A DNA stretch of 64,000 bases from Achatina immaculata (taxonomy: Eukaryota > Mollusca > Gastropoda > Stylommatophora > Achatinidae): contig CM019702.1 of assembly GCA_009760885.1 (NCBI GenBank), forward strand, positions 53,543,282 through 53,607,281. The letters are read 5' to 3'. This document shows, in pieces, positions 44,895 to 57,461 of the stretch. The position numbers were made by a program, and so were the translations under genes. Under the pieces are notes generated by a model. It ran no database searches. It saw only the letters and a list, made by a program, of their open reading frames with translations, and had not been told where the DNA came from. The stretch's first letter is position 1. Every line of letters starts with the position of its first letter.

Positions 44895-45295
44895 GAAGAG
44901 AAAAAGAAGCATCTTTAAGTACAAAATTTCATGTCCTACATGAAGAGAAAAAGAAGCATCTTTAAGTACAAACTTTCATATCCTACATGAAGAGAAAAAG
45001 AAGCATCTTTAAGTGCAAACTTTCATATCCTACATGAAGAGAAAAAGAAGCATCTTTAAGTACAAACTTTCATATCCTACATGAAGATAAAAAGAAGCAT
45101 CTTTAAGTGCAAACTTTCATATCCTACATGAATAGAAAAAGAAGCATCTTTAAGTACAAACTTTCATATCCTACATGAATAGAAAAAGAAGCATCTTTAA
45201 GTACAAACTTTCATATCCTACATGAATAGAAAAAGAAGCATCTTTAAGTACAAACTTTCATATCCTACATGAATAGAAAAAGAAGCATCTTTATT
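44895..45295. repeat. 47-bp tandem repeat, 9 copies
   Basis: GAAGCATCTTTAAGTACAAA is found at exact 47-bp spacing from 44906 to 45282. The first copies carry GAAGAGAAAAAG and the last four GAATAGAAAAAG, with one GAAGATAAAAAG between, so the array has two homogenised halves. TTTAAGTAC/TTTAAGTGC also varies. No frame is kept. Confidence 0.95.
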
Positions 45296-45299
45296 TTCA

Positions 45300-45890
45300 A
45301 ATAATGAAGAAGTAGACACGCAGGCCAGTCTGACCTTCTACCTATAATATGTTCAAGTCGTTAACTATACTATTATTGATGACTGAAGATGTTTATTGCC
45401 TAACACACTACTAACGCCCTCGCATATGCTACGTGTTTCACTAGATCTAGTCTCTGCTCAAGTTACAGACTCCATTTAATTCGGTCTAATGCAACAGTTG
45501 TTTGTTCAGATACAACATTTGGTAACGTCACTTGGAATATGATGTCATATGACATAAACTTCGTTAGTTTCGTTGCTGATGCACACAATCAGCTGTTCAT
45601 AATTTCAAACTCTAGCATATTCTACCTGCAGCATTTCCACAATGTTCTCAACTTCAAAATACTCTACACTTGATACGAGAACAATTCCAAACTCTGTACT
45701 ATATTAGATAATGTAAACACGTGGTCAACCAATCCTTCGTCTAAATCACTTTACACACGGTTTCAAATGTATCCGATCTTCTATATTAATCACACAGTAA
45801 TAAAATAATCACTTTTCAAAATTGAGACAATTTCTGCTGTCGTAAAACTAACCCTGGTTCTAAACTGATCAGCTGAATATCTATTGCTCC
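45300..45890. other. No gene seen
   Basis: AT-rich sequence between the 47-bp array and LINE-F with no supported gene. Confidence 0.4.
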
Positions 45891-46059
45891 ATCTCCTGTT
45901 TCATATGTCGCTGAAGTCGTCCTTTTTTTATCCCTCGTTCTTCTACTTCTCCTTGTGTTCCCTTCTCCCTTTCGTGTCTTATGTGCTTCTGTCCCCTCCT
46001 TGTCTCCCTGGTCTTTGTCCTAAAACTGCCCATGTGACTTATATGTCGTAAGTCAATTA

Positions 46060-49000
46060 TCAAACAGAGCCACATCAAAGTCATCATCAAGTGCCGTGCT
46101 GACTGGCGTTGGCTATTATGCTTCTCCAGAGTACAAAATCCTTCATGCAGGCCATTAGCTCAGTTGGTGATCTCCTCTCACACCATCCCGTCAGACTGTC
46201 CAGTATCATTTCTCTTGGTTTTCCTCTTGATCTTCTTCCATCTATTTGTCCTGTTGTTATAATATTTTCAATGCCCTCTCTTCTCATTGGATGTCCTATG
46301 AAAGTATATTTTCTCTCTCTTATATTTTTACAAGATTTTTTGTCTCTCCAGCTCTTCTCATACACTCTTCATTAGTTATTTTTGCTGTCCAGGGGATTCG
46401 CAACATTCTTCTAATAAACCACATTTCTGCTGCTTCCAATAATTTTTGTGCAGACCTGCCTACTGTACTTGATTCACTTCCATATAACAAGATAGGTTCA
46501 ATATAGCATTTTAGTACTCGTTTTCTAACATTCATTGATAAGGATGTGTTGGATAATATGTTTCTCATTCTCTGAAATGCAGTCTTTGCTTGGCCTATTC
46601 TGTTCCTAATTTCTGTTCTGCATTTCCCATCTGAAGTTATTACCGCTTCAAGGTATTTGAATTTCTGCACCTGCTTTAGAATAGTTCCGTTTAATTTAGT
46701 ACTGCATGCTGGTGGATTCTGTTTCTTAGATATAACCATAGTCTCTGTCTTTTTTATGTTCAAAGTAGGCCTTTCTGTTCACTTTCTTTGGCGACTTATC
46801 CAAGAGATTTTGCAGCTGTTGTTTGTTCTCAGCTATCAGTACTGTGTCGTCAGCATACAGAAGGTTGTTAATATTGTATCCTCCAATCTTTACGCCTGGT
46901 TCTGTGATGATCGTTCTTATAATATCTTCGTTGTACAGAAAAAAAAAATGATATGAAGATAGTACACATCATTGTTGCACTCTTGTTTTATAGGTTGATA
47001 TTTTCCGTCTTGGAAGGCTACATAATGGGAAAAAGAAAGAGAGGAAGAACATAGCGAAGATGGCTGCAAGACATCGTTGCTGATCTGCAAATAGATACAT
47101 CAGCAGCAGGCCATCTTGCTCACAACCAAGAGGCCTACAGGAGTGCTGTTAGGGAGACAAAGTTCCGCAAGGGACATGCTAATGAACGAATTAATGAATT
47201 TTCAATTCGAATTGCTGCTGCTTGCTGCCAGTATAGATGTTTTACAATCATTAGGTCTTTGCCGTCTATATTGATGCCTTCAAGCATTTTAATAATTTCA
47301 TTATGTTCCACCGCGTCGAATGCCTTAGTGTAATCAATGAAGCATAAGTAGAGATATGTATGTACTTCTAAAGTTATTTCTGTTAGTGTTCGTAAAGCAT
47401 AAATGGCATTATGTGTTCCCTTTCCTTCAACAATCCCAAGCTGTTCATCTGCTGTTTCCATTTTTGTCTGTGTCCTTGTCTTTCTCATAATAATTCTCAA
47501 AAGTAGCATCGTTATGTGACATAAGAGGATGATAGCCCGGTGGTCATCACATTCCTTTGCACCTGGTTTCTTTGGTAGTGCTATAAACGTGGATTTAAAC
47601 AGGTCATTGAGCATATAACCACTGTTGTAAATTTCAATCAAGTAACTTGGTTATTATTTTCATTCCTTTCGCCTCTAGCACTCCTATTTCTTCTATTGTT
47701 ATATTATCAGACCCAGTCGCGTTTCCTTTCGTCATGTGTTTGATGGCATCTATGAGTTTATCTTCAAGTATTGATGGTCCATCACAGTTTTCAGTGTTTG
47801 GTGTTAATCCTGGTCTTTCTCCTCCATAAAGCTCACCGATGTACTCTGTCCACCTGTCCACAATGTCTTCTTTTCCCATTAACATTTTACCCTCTTTTGC
47901 TTTAAGGCATCTTGTTGTATATTTTGTTTTCCTGCCTGGGAGTTCACTAATTCGTTTGTTGCATGTTTTGTATGTTTTTGCTGTCCTGTATTTGTCTGCT
48001 TTGCCCATTTAACCACACTTACTTTGCTTCTCTGCATTTGCGTCTTATTTCTTTATTTATCTCTTGTCCATCAGTCCCAAGATATTATCTGTCATCCATT
48101 TATTCTTGATGGCTTGTGTTTTCGGAGGTATTATCTCCTTAACAGTTTGATTGATAGATTCTCTTAACATTGCCCATTGCTCATCTATGCTATTTATCTT
48201 TGCTATTGCATTGTATTTATTTTTTATAATAGCTCTGTATTGTTCTTACAGTTCTTGGTCATTTTTAAGAAGTTCTGTATTCAGTTTGATGTTTCTCACT
48301 TTTCTGCATGCTTTCTTTTGGTTTATTCTAATTTTTTCCACAAAGTGGGCAGTGGTCACTATTGCAGTCGGCTTCTGGCATGGTTTTTGTTGTCAATAAT
48401 GCATTCCGGAATCATTTGTTGATTAATACGTAGTCTATCCGGTTAAAAGTCTTTTTGTCTGGACTGCACCACATTGCAAGTCTTCGGAGATGTTGTTTAA
48501 ACCAGGTGTTTCCTACAAACATGCTATGTATTCTTACCATTCGATTAATTGACTACCTCTGTCATTCCTCTCCCCCAGTCAACAGTCACCAACGATGTCT
48601 GAAGTTATTCCTTTACCAACTTTGACATTAAAATATCCCATGACTAAAGTAATTTCATGTGACTTTGTGTGTTTCAGGGCTGTCTCTATGTCATTATAAA
48701 ATAGCTGTACATCTTCAGATGTTGGAGCGTACACTTGTATAATATTTATGTTTATTGGTCTTCCTTTCAGTTGGGCTAGCAGGACTCGGTCCGAGATGTT
48801 CAAATATCCTACAATTGTCCTTGCTGTTTGTTCGTCAAATATTATTCCTACTCCTCGTTCATGTTTCTAACTTCCTGAATATATTATTGTATATTTATCA
48901 GAGTTTTATCTTCCCTGCACCTGTCCATTTAACTTCACATATATATTGATCTTCATCCTTTCCATTTCCCTCTTTACATTTTCTAATTTTCCAGCCTGGA

Positions 49001-49585
49001 GTAAAGTTCTAATAGTACATGTTGCCATTTTGAACTTGTTAGTTTTGCCACCAGTTGCTTGATGACGATCTGGCCTCACCTATGGCTCGTGAGCTGCCCT
49101 ACCGGACGAGTCTGTTCCAAAGGAACATCCATTAACGTCGTTCATGACAAATCTATTACTCTGAATAAGCATAACTGTTCTTGTGGGCTACAACAGTGGT
49201 TTCCCGTTGCCTTCTGTCGGTTTGTATACGGACTCTCCGCTAGCCTTTAGACTCCCTATCCCACCCGCCAATCAGCGGGAGCATGAGGTTTTAAGGCGTC
49301 TCTTACCCGCCTGGTATTCCCTTCACTGAGCACCTGAGGCACTTTACAGGAGTAATAGAGCCACCTACTTCCCCACCTCGCTCTCAAAGTCTACCGCCAG
49401 TTGGTCCGCGCCTGCTTATTTGGGTAAATCCTTATTCACAGGGATCATCCATATCTGGAGGACTTTCACCATCCGTCACCTGTGACGCGCTGTGTTGGGA
49501 ATGGTCGCCCCAGCTTTACCCAAAAATAGGCCACGCCTCTAGATGTTTCTAATTGGTCAGTATGGGGAACTCGGTCTGCTCCTTT
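46060..49585 (-). mobile_element. LINE-F, near full length but decayed (RTE-like)
   Basis: Minus strand, about 3.5 kb. A GC-rich 5' region (49100-49585) contains a CAACAAACCGACAGAAGGCAACGG-type segment also seen in LINE-B 5' regions. Endonuclease remains: KGRPININIIQVYAPTSEDV near 48720. Linker: RWTEYIGELYGGERPGL. RT: STFIALPKKPGAKECDDHR, LCFIDYTKAFDAVEHNEI, LYADDTVLIAEN near 46830-46860. C-terminus: CYIEPILLYGSES, MWFIRRMLRIPW, and IIITGQIDGRRSRGKPREMI. The 3' end is GATGATGA. Frameshifts throughout, and a LINE-D piece lies near 46990-47195. Confidence 0.8.
46990..47195 (+). mobile_element. LINE-D 3' fragment nested in LINE-F
   Basis: Plus-strand GYIMGKRKRGRT-like piece, then LQIDTSAAGHLAHNQEAYRS and RETKFRKGHANE, opposite in strand to the surrounding LINE-F and interrupting its RT between the QGC and YIG blocks. 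Confidence 0.7.
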
Positions 49586-49606
49586 ATTTCAAAACAGTGC
49601 GCATAT

Positions 49607-50318
49607 CTTATATCTTATATAATTCCCGTGCCGTTAAACGTCACATAGGGCTCGCAAAGTAGTTCGCCAATTTTTCCTGTCTTCGGCGAGTCTTTCAACC
49701 TCATCAAAGGATTTTATGCCTGTTAACTTGGCCTCTCTTAATAATGTCCTCTTCAGAGTTTCACGCGGTATGCCCCTTTTTCTTCGGCCTGTTGTGTTCC
49801 ACTTGATAGCTTGTTTTGGGATTCTCTGCTCATTTCTTCTCATCAAGTGACCAACATATGTCCATCTCTTTTTCCTGATCACCCGTGAGACTGGTTGTTG
49901 TTCAGTCATCTGTCTTATCTCTGCATTATTCTTGAATTCATTCCACTTGATGCCGAGTATTTTCCTTACGCATTTGTTTTCAAAAGAGTCTAATTTCTTT
50001 TCTATTTCTGTAATTGTTTTCCAGCTTTCGCATGCATAAATGAGGGTGGATATTACACTTGAATTGAATAGTCTTAACTTGGTTTTTGTGGTTATAACTT
50101 TTGAATTCCATATGTTCTCAAGATTCTTGAAGATTGATGCTGCTTTTGCAATTCTGATCCTAACTTCCTTTCTAGTGTCACCATCCTGGTCTATGTAGCT
50201 GCCAAGGTATGCAAATTGATTGACTTCTTCAATATCTGTCCCTTCCATGTGTATTTTTCCATTTTGATTGATGGGAATTTTCATTATTTTTGTTATGTCC
50301 TTGTTAATTTCAAGGACA
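49607..50318 (-). mobile_element. LINE-A 3' portion with intact frame
   Basis: 5'-truncated LINE-A whose C-terminal frame is open for about 230 codons (EINKDITKIMKIPINQNGK to LRALCDV), then the CGGCACGGGAATTATATAAG end and ATATAAG tail at 49605-49630. It sits against the 5' end of LINE-F. The intact frame marks it as one of the youngest elements in the window. Confidence 0.85.
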
Positions 50319-50319
50319 A

Positions 50320-50865
50320 TAATATGTCCATATAACGTCCTAAAATTAGCAAGCATCCCTCATTGATCAGTTACGTCAAATCCGTCTATATAATTGTCAT
50401 TTATATCTGGTCATTTATCATCCGCTATATCTTTCATGTCGTGGGTTTCAGGGATTAGTCCGTTCTCTACCTTTACTGTGTCCTCGCTTTTCATTGTGTA
50501 TGTCTCCTGCGTACTATTGTTAAGTGAGTAAAGCCTCTTTTTCTGCCTTTAATATCAGCGTCTGATATCTCTAAGCACAATTTGGTCGCAACAATACCAG
50601 TACGACGGAATGCTTCTCTCAAATTTTCCATCGCCTTTGCCCCACTTCGATGTATCACCAATAACGATAATAAATATGCTAAAAGTTGTAATAATAAGAA
50701 TAACTCCAACAATAATTATGATATTATCCTAATTTACAAGCCACTGTGCTATATACCCTTCAAACGTTATTTTAGACACTGCTCTTACGGACACAGAACT
50801 CGGTCAGTTGTTTATTATGAATAGTACCAACATTCTGTTTGATAGAGTGTCATTTATTTATGAAT
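50320..50865. other. No gene seen
   Basis: Unrecognised AT-rich sequence between LINE-A and a minisatellite. Confidence 0.4.
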
Positions 50866-50869
50866 ATAG

Positions 50870-51130
50870 TTACTTTCGTGGTCATTTATATATGTATGTA
50901 GTTACCTTCTGTAGTCATTTATATATGTATGTAGTTACTTTCTGTAGTCATTTATATATGCACGTAGTTACTTTCTGTAGTCATTTATATAAGTATATAG
51001 TTACTTTCTGTAGTCATTTATATATGCACGTAATTACTTTCTGTAGTCATTTATATAAGTATGTAGTTACACTCTGTAGTCATTTATTATGTATGTAGTT
51101 ACTTGCTGTAGTTATTTATGTATGTACGTA
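50870..51130. repeat. 33-bp tandem repeat, about 7 copies
   Basis: TAGTCATTTATATATGTATGTAGTTACTTTCTG unit with variants (GCACG, AAGTA). The 33-bp period keeps an 11-residue frame open (FCSHLYMYVVT), but this reflects the repeat length only. Unrelated in sequence to the 33-bp repeat upstream of the receptors. Confidence 0.9.
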
Positions 51131-51164
51131 GTTACGGGTACGTAGTTACTGGTTCTAAGTACTG

Positions 51165-54100
51165 TAATAGCCGGAGGTGGGGTGGAGGATAAGCTCTCCA
51201 CTTCAATTAAATGTCTCCAAGGGGTGGTTCTCAAATAGCCTCTGACAGTTCAAGTCCAGCTCCTGGCCTTCTCGTGGTGGAATTGCTTAAACTGACAGGA
51301 GAAGGGGCGAAAGGCGAGTATCTGGCGCCTACAAACCGGACACTTCGGGCAGATGAGACTTGTTAGTTTTGGTTGGTAGCTCATCTAGGAGACTGAAAAC
51401 TTTGATTTCAAAACCCCCTGCTGTTTTGTAGGGTAGGCTCTGGCCAGAGTCAAAGTAAATCATCAACAAACCGGTGGAAGGCAAGGGGAAACCAACACTG
51501 TACATTTGTAAGGAGTGGAAAAATAAGCAAGCAGTGACCCGGTTTTGATTGGAAATCCCACTGGCCAGAGACGGCCACGTTTTGAATGGAAATCCCCAGG
51601 CCTTCGAGTCCTGCGCTGACCAGGTATATAAGACGGGAAGAGAAGAAAAGGGGGATAAGTTGAGCACGTGGAAGTCCAGCGACCAGTCGTAGACGAAGGA
51701 TCATTCGATAGATGGAGGCTGACGTGTATAGTTTAGTATGTGCAATGTAATAGGGTTGAAATAATATTATTCAAGGAACCTTTTTTTATGAATCAATAAC
51801 GCGTGTGGAAATGTATAAATATATGGACTTCATGTGCATAGGATTCGTTTGATTCTCATTGCTTTGTGGATCAGAATTTTATAAATACAAGGATCGTGAT
51901 TTTAAGAAAAAAGGATTGTTGTTTCGTGTTCCTGTTATTTATATGTAAGGAGTGAATGTATGGTGTAGTCACCCTTCCACCACTCAGTACAACGGCGGCA
52001 AGACAGAAATAAAAGATTGAACAATAATTCACATCAATTCCAATACGGAGAATCAAAAATACTACACACTGCCAAGAACAATCATGAAAATCTTTGAATC
52101 ATAACGACGTTAGTGGGGGTTCTAATGGAAGCACCTTTTCTGGTAGGGACCATCACATGCGACAGGTGATACCAGATCGTCATCCAACTACTATACGCAA
52201 AGAAAACAAACGCAACACCACAGTAATTGCAACATGGAACATTAAATACTGAAGAGAACTTGGAAAACTGGAACATATCGAACAAGAAATGAAAAGAATG
52301 GAAATTAACATCCTTGGTTTATGTGAAATGAGATGGACTGGAGCAGGAAGCAGAGATCATAAAGACTTCAAAATAATATATTCCGGGAGAAATCAGCGTA
52401 GAAATGGAGTTGGCATAATATTGGATAAGAAGACAGCAAGAACCGTGAAAGGTTTCTGGTGCATATCGGAAAGAGTGTTAATGGTTAAATTACAGGGCCA
52501 CCCAATAGACACAAATCTCATTTAGGTATACCAACCAACTTCAGAAAGCTCTGATGATGATATAAAAGAATTTTACAACAATCGGGACATGGCAATAAGC
52601 AGGCAAACGATGGGAAGTAAACTTTGTGAAACGTGATTTAAACGAGAAAGTAGAGATTGAACAAGACAATGAAGCTAGTGGCAAGTATGAATTATGAATC
52701 AGAAACAAAAGAGGAGAGATGTTTATTGAGTGGGCAGAAAAGAATAAAATGATAATAGGAAATACTTTGTTTCAGCAACACCCAAGGCGACTATGGTCAC
52801 AGAAAAGCCCAAATAATAACGTACATAACCAGACAGATTACATTATGATCAACAGAAGATTCAGAAACTCACTAATATCCGTGAAAACAAGACCAAGCGC
52901 AGACTGCAACAGTGACCACATCCCAGTCGCACGAAATGTGAGAACCAGGCTAAAGAGGTTAAAAGTAGCAGCTTAAAACAAAGATAGAGAGCTGTTACGG
53001 AAAGATAAAGAAATACAAGAACAATATAGGACCATAGTACATAACAGAAATACTGCCATATAGAAGACTGAAGCGATTGATGAGTAATGGAATATGCTCA
53101 AGACTATTCAGCAAAAATCTATCGAAATCCTACCTCCAAATTAAAGACACGCTAAACAGGGGTGGATGAAAGAAGAAATTTTCCAACTAATGGATCGAAG
53201 AAGAAGTCTTAAGGAACATAAAGATGAATATGACAAAATAACTAAAGAAATAAGACACAAATACAATAAAACTAAGGAGGAGTGGCTAAATAAGAAATAT
53301 AGTGAAATAGCGACACACCATCATGGGAACACAAGAGATATGTACAAACATATGAAGAAGTTTACAAACAAAAGGACATACCACAAGAATGGTGGCCTGA
53401 AGTCAATGGAGGGGCATACAGTAAGGGACAGACGAAATAATGGCAAGATGTAGTACATTAAAGAACTCTATGAGGACAATAGAAGCAAAATAGATATGCG
53501 AAATAATAATGAAGGGCCTCCCATATTAAAAGCAGAAGTGGAAGAAGCCATCAAACACATGAAAAACAAAAAAGCACCAGGACCAGATAAAATCACAAAG
53601 GAAGAATAGGACGTATTAGGAGAGCTTGGCATATAAATAATTACCAGATTGCTGAATGACATCTATAACAGTAACTATGTCCCATGAGACCTTTTACAAT
53701 CAATTTTCATTATTCTGACAAAGAAACAAGGTGCAGTTGAATGTGAAGACCATCGAACCATTAGTCTTATGAGCCATGTTACTAAAATTATGCTTCGAAT
53801 TGTTATGAGAAGAGTCAGGAGCAAAATAAAACCAGAAATCGCTAAAGAACAGTCCGGCTTCGTCGAAGGAAAAGGTACAAGTAACGCCATGTATATAATA
53901 AGAACATTAACGGAGAGATCAATAGAAGTAAAAACAGACCTATACTTATGCTTTATGGACTACTGTAAAACATTTGATAAAGTGAGACACACAGAAATTA
54001 TAAGAATGCTGGAAGACATCAACATAGATGGGAAAGATCTGAAACTTATCAAAACATATATTGGCAGCAATCAGTAGCAATGAGGGTTGAGAACCAAACA

Positions 54101-55040
54101 AAAGCAGTCCAAGACATACAGTTGGGAGTGAGACAAGGATGTGTTTTATCTCCTAACCTCTTCTCCTTGTACAGCGACAATATAATGAGAAATATAGAGA
54201 ACATGCCCCAGGAATATCAGTTGGTGAGTACAACATTAACAACTTAAGATATGCAGGACGACACAGTTCTGATTGCTAAAAGTGAAGGGGAGCTACAGAC
54301 TTTTCTGGACGTCTTGGTTCGTGAAAGTAAAAATAAAGGTCTCAGACTGAACAAAAAGAAAACTGAAGTGATGGTCATCTCAAAGAAAAGAATACCACCA
54401 AAATGTAACATTACCATCAATGGCACAAATCTGAAACAAATTGATAGATTCAAGTACTTTGGAACGATTATAACAACTGATAGGGAATGTCACAGCGAAA
54501 TAAAAAGCAGACGTGCTCAGGCCAAGTCAGCGGTCCAGAAAATCTTGTGCAACAGATCCATATCAACGGAAACAAGTTTCCGAGTACTTAAATGTTACAT
54601 CGAGCCAATTTTGTTTTATGGGTGTTAAGCATTGTCTATGAATAAGAGAGTACAGCGAGAAATGGAGGCCATTGAAATGTGGTTCATAAGAAGGATGTTG
54701 AAGGTACTAAGGACAGCTAAGAAAACCAATGAAGAAATCTTAAGGGAGACTGGTGTTAAAAAAGAAAATTACAGCAAAGATCAGAGGCAGACAAGTGAGA
54801 TTTATAGGACATTTTCTGAGATGAGGAAAACTGGAACACACTGTGGCAACAAAAAAACTGAAGGAAGGAGAGACAGAGGAAGACAGAGAGAGATGTTATT
54901 TGATGAGCTGTCAGTGTGACTAGGAAGAAATTCACCGGCGGATCTCATAATCAAGTCTCAAGTCTAAAGTCAGGAAATTGCGGAGAGAAATGATCGCCTA
55001 CGCTACACAGCATGGCAAGTGAACCGAATTGAATTGACGT
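51165..55040 (+). mobile_element. LINE-B copy 1 (RTE-like), near full length, decayed
   Basis: Plus strand. 5' region from about 51165, interrupted at 51508-52070. Endonuclease (52210-52970): ATWNI, EINILGLCEMRWTGAGS (catalytic Glu), GVGIILDKKTARTVKGFW, NTLFQQHPRRLW, TDYIMINRRFRNS, SADCNSDHIPV (SDH motif). RT: EQSGFVEGKGTSNAMYIIRT, LCFMDYCKTFDKVRHTE, LGVRQGCVLSPNLF; the YADD block has a one-base insertion near 54255 that breaks the frame. C-terminus: CYIEPILFYGC, MWFIRRMLKVL. Ends near GCATGGCA with an ATTG-like tail at about 55040. The NTLFQQH..R and SDH pattern is BovB/RTE-like. Confidence 0.85.
51508..52070 (+). mobile_element. LTR-like insertion in the LINE-B 5' region
   Basis: About 560 bases that interrupt sequence continuous in LINE-B copy 2 (GTACATTCTCAAGAACAATC near 58630). 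It starts TGTAAGGAGTGG and has a TATA box (TATATAAGA, 51625-51633) and a poly(A)-like AATAAAAG near 52007, but no open frame. Promoter-like plus poly(A) layout resembles a solo LTR. No clean target-site duplication is visible, so a variant LINE 5' region is possible. Confidence 0.45.
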
Positions 55041-55189
55041 AGTTACATTCTCTTGTCCTTTATACATGCATGTATGTACTTTCTGTATTGAGTGCATGGA
55101 TAAGAGTGAAATGTGAATGTTATACTTTAATTTTACTTTATGTCTCTCAGTTTTACAATACTGATCATGTTGGTTATTTGAGCAGAAAG

Positions 55190-55290
55190 TTTGTAGAATG
55201 TCTAGAACTGAGTTAAAGATGCATGATAAAAGGCAGCATTTCAGACGGGCATGTGTGCCCACTTTTACACCATTTGGAAATAAAGATCAA
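55190..55290 (+). mobile_element. Retroelement 3' end
   Basis: CAGACGGGCATGTGTGCCCACTTTTACACC followed by GGAAATAAAGATCAATCA. Matches the element end in the unit 1 GATA array (6896-6990), which ends AATAAAGATTATTC with ATTC repeats. Confidence 0.55.
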
Positions 55291-55406
55291 TCAATACTCA
55301 TCTTTTATTCTTATCACACATTCATTTGGTATAATGTGTACACATTACATATAACATGTGTAAGAATGTATATAGTAAAGCCATTAAACACACGAATGTT
55401 AGATAA

Positions 55407-55769
55407 ATGGCTACACGAATCCAAGGTAATATTTTCGAAGCAGCATTTGTCACGTCACATTCATGTACAGTCATTAATGTAATATCTAAACAAATTATTT
55501 GGAGGAATTCCAGATTATGTACAGCAGAGTATGAAATATTTTTTGCTACAGATAAAGACTGGGTTTGTGAAGAATGCAACTGTTTAAACGATGGCCATGA
55601 TGGACTTAAACGGTGGACACAATTAAGGCGGAGCGTAATGCGACAGAATAAACTTCCTTCGTCAAAAATTATTCCATATGTGAGGATAGAATCTGTATTT
55701 GTTTGTGCTGATCTCCAGTCTGTACTAGCTTTTATCCTAGTTTGTGAAGTCGGCGGAGTCTTGTATTGA
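55407..55769 (+). other. Unrecognised 120-codon frame
   Basis: Open plus-strand frame with a Cys cluster (KDWVCEECNCLND) and a basic segment (RRSVMRQNKL). It is flanked by repeats and has no visible splice or promoter signal. It may be chance, or a fragment of a zinc-finger-bearing retroelement ORF1. Confidence 0.2.
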
Positions 55770-55811
55770 GGTTGAGCAACAATTCTAGATTGTGGAGTAG
55801 TCTAAGCGTGA

Positions 55812-55814
<3 letters not shown>

Positions 55815-55868
<54 letters not shown>

Positions 55869-56129
55869 TTAAAATGACTTTCTTGTGTCTTGGTCAAAAC
55901 AGTGGTTAATTTTGGCTTGTTGTTCAACTTTCTGTGTTCTTAACTGTGTTAATTTATGTACACGAAAATTCCAAGTCGAATGTTGATGAATGATGAGGAG
56001 TAGGGTAATATGTTCATGAACGTTCTCTGTTATTATAGTTTCAGTAAAAAGAAGTTGTATTGTCTTTTTTGTTACATTCTGCAATGTCATCTTGTTGTGT
56101 TGGACCATTATTATTACTTTACATAGTCA

Positions 56130-56175
<46 letters not shown>
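55815..56175. repeat. Two TA microsatellites
   Basis: TA runs at about 55815-55863 and 56137-56174, separated by unrecognised AT-rich sequence. Confidence 0.9.
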
Positions 56176-56176
<1 letters not shown>

Positions 56177-56346
56177 AAAGCGTCCCTGTATGCTAATGAT
56201 GTCATAATGTAAACAGTTGTCAGAAAAAGATCACATGAAGAGTGGTTTATAGATGGCAGAGAAAAATTACGATACCTTGCTGAAGATCAGTATCAATCAC
56301 AGATGAGTTAGTTATTTCATTCTGAAGCAAACTAACTGTGGTCTTA

Positions 56347-56868
56347 TGTTATATCCTTCCCGTGCCGTTTAACGTCACATAGGGCTCGCAAGGTAGTTCA
56401 CCAATTGTTTCTGTTTACGGCGAGTTTTTCAACCTCGTCAAGGGATTTTATGCATAATGATTTGACCTCTCTTAACAATGTCCTCTTTAGAGTTTCACGT
56501 GGTCTGCCTCTTTTTCTTCGGCTTGTTATGTTCCACTTGATAGCTTGTTTTGGGATTCTCTAATCGTTTCTTCTGATCACGTGACCAACATATGGGCACT
56601 TCCCTTTCCTGATCAGCCAGGAGACTGGTTGTTGTTCATTCATCTGTCTTATCTCTGCTTTGCTCTTGAATTCATTCCACTTGATGCCGAGTATTTTCCG
56701 TAGGCATTTGTTTTCAAAAGAGTCTAATTTGTTGCCTGTTTCTTTAGTGTTTTCCAGCTGTCACATGCATAAATGAGGGTGGGTATTACATTTGAATTGA
56801 ATAGTCTTAACTTTGTTTTTGTGGTTATAACTTTTGAATGCCATATGTTCTCAAGATTCTTGAAGATC
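56347..56868 (-). mobile_element. LINE-A 3' portion, decayed
   Basis: Minus-strand LINE-A from its CGGCACGGGAAGGATATAA end to the NLENIW region, 5' truncated, with several stops. Older than the copy at 49607-50318. Confidence 0.8.
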
Positions 56869-56944
56869 TATGCCTGTGGTCTACCTGAGAGAAATTATGT
56901 AAACGATAATGCTACTTCAAGTACAGTAGAGTATATAACACATA

Positions 56945-57031
56945 TCATCATCACCATCAGCATCATCAGCATCATCGGCATCATCATCATCACCATCAGC
57001 ATCATCATCATCATCATCATCATCGTCATCA
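56945..57031. repeat. CAT-rich microsatellite
   Basis: Imperfect ATC/CATCAG trinucleotide run. The M/I-rich frames through it are artefacts. Confidence 0.9.
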
Positions 57032-57152
57032 CATATTGAAACATAGTGGGTGAAGATGCTTTTCAGTTATGGTAGTTCTTGATGCTTTTAATCAATTATG
57101 TTGACGATTTGTTAACCGTGCCACTTGCTGAGCCTGTAAACGATATCTTTTT

Positions 57153-57158
57153 TTTATT
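57153..57158 (-). promoter_or_regulatory. Putative poly(A) signal for the receptor-tail exon
   Basis: AATAAA on the minus strand about 300 bases past the stop of the exon at 57462-57802. Confidence 0.35.
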
Positions 57159-57461
57159 TGAGTTGTTGTCTTTTCCGTTTGAGTTTTCAGATAATTGCAA
57201 GGATCTCAAAACTATGTTTTCTCATGACATGAACAAAAAAATGTTGACAATTTTTCGTAAGTTTTCTTTTTCTATGCTCTGTAGTTTCTCAATTTTTTTT
57301 AAAAGTTGTCTTTCTGACTGTCCGGAATTCTCCTTAAATCTTTCTTCATGACCATATTTAAACGTTTTCATGTTTCATGTGATCGTTTACTATCCAGGTT
57401 TCGCTAATAGATTTCACAAAATTGTTCATCCGATATCAGCTTCTACGGTTATAAGAGTAAT

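Noticed and set aside
44895..45295. Evenly spaced repeats suggesting a CRISPR array
   Set aside because: Units are contiguous 47-mers with no unique spacers, in an animal genome, with no cas genes.
48151..48422. Hydrophobic plus-strand frames as a membrane protein
   Set aside because: Antisense to the LINE-F linker region; T-rich strand gives Phe/Leu/Ile by composition.
50808..51098. Plus frame with FCSHLYMYVVT repeats as a repeat protein
   Set aside because: A product of the 33-bp tandem repeat; no splice, start context or conservation supports it.
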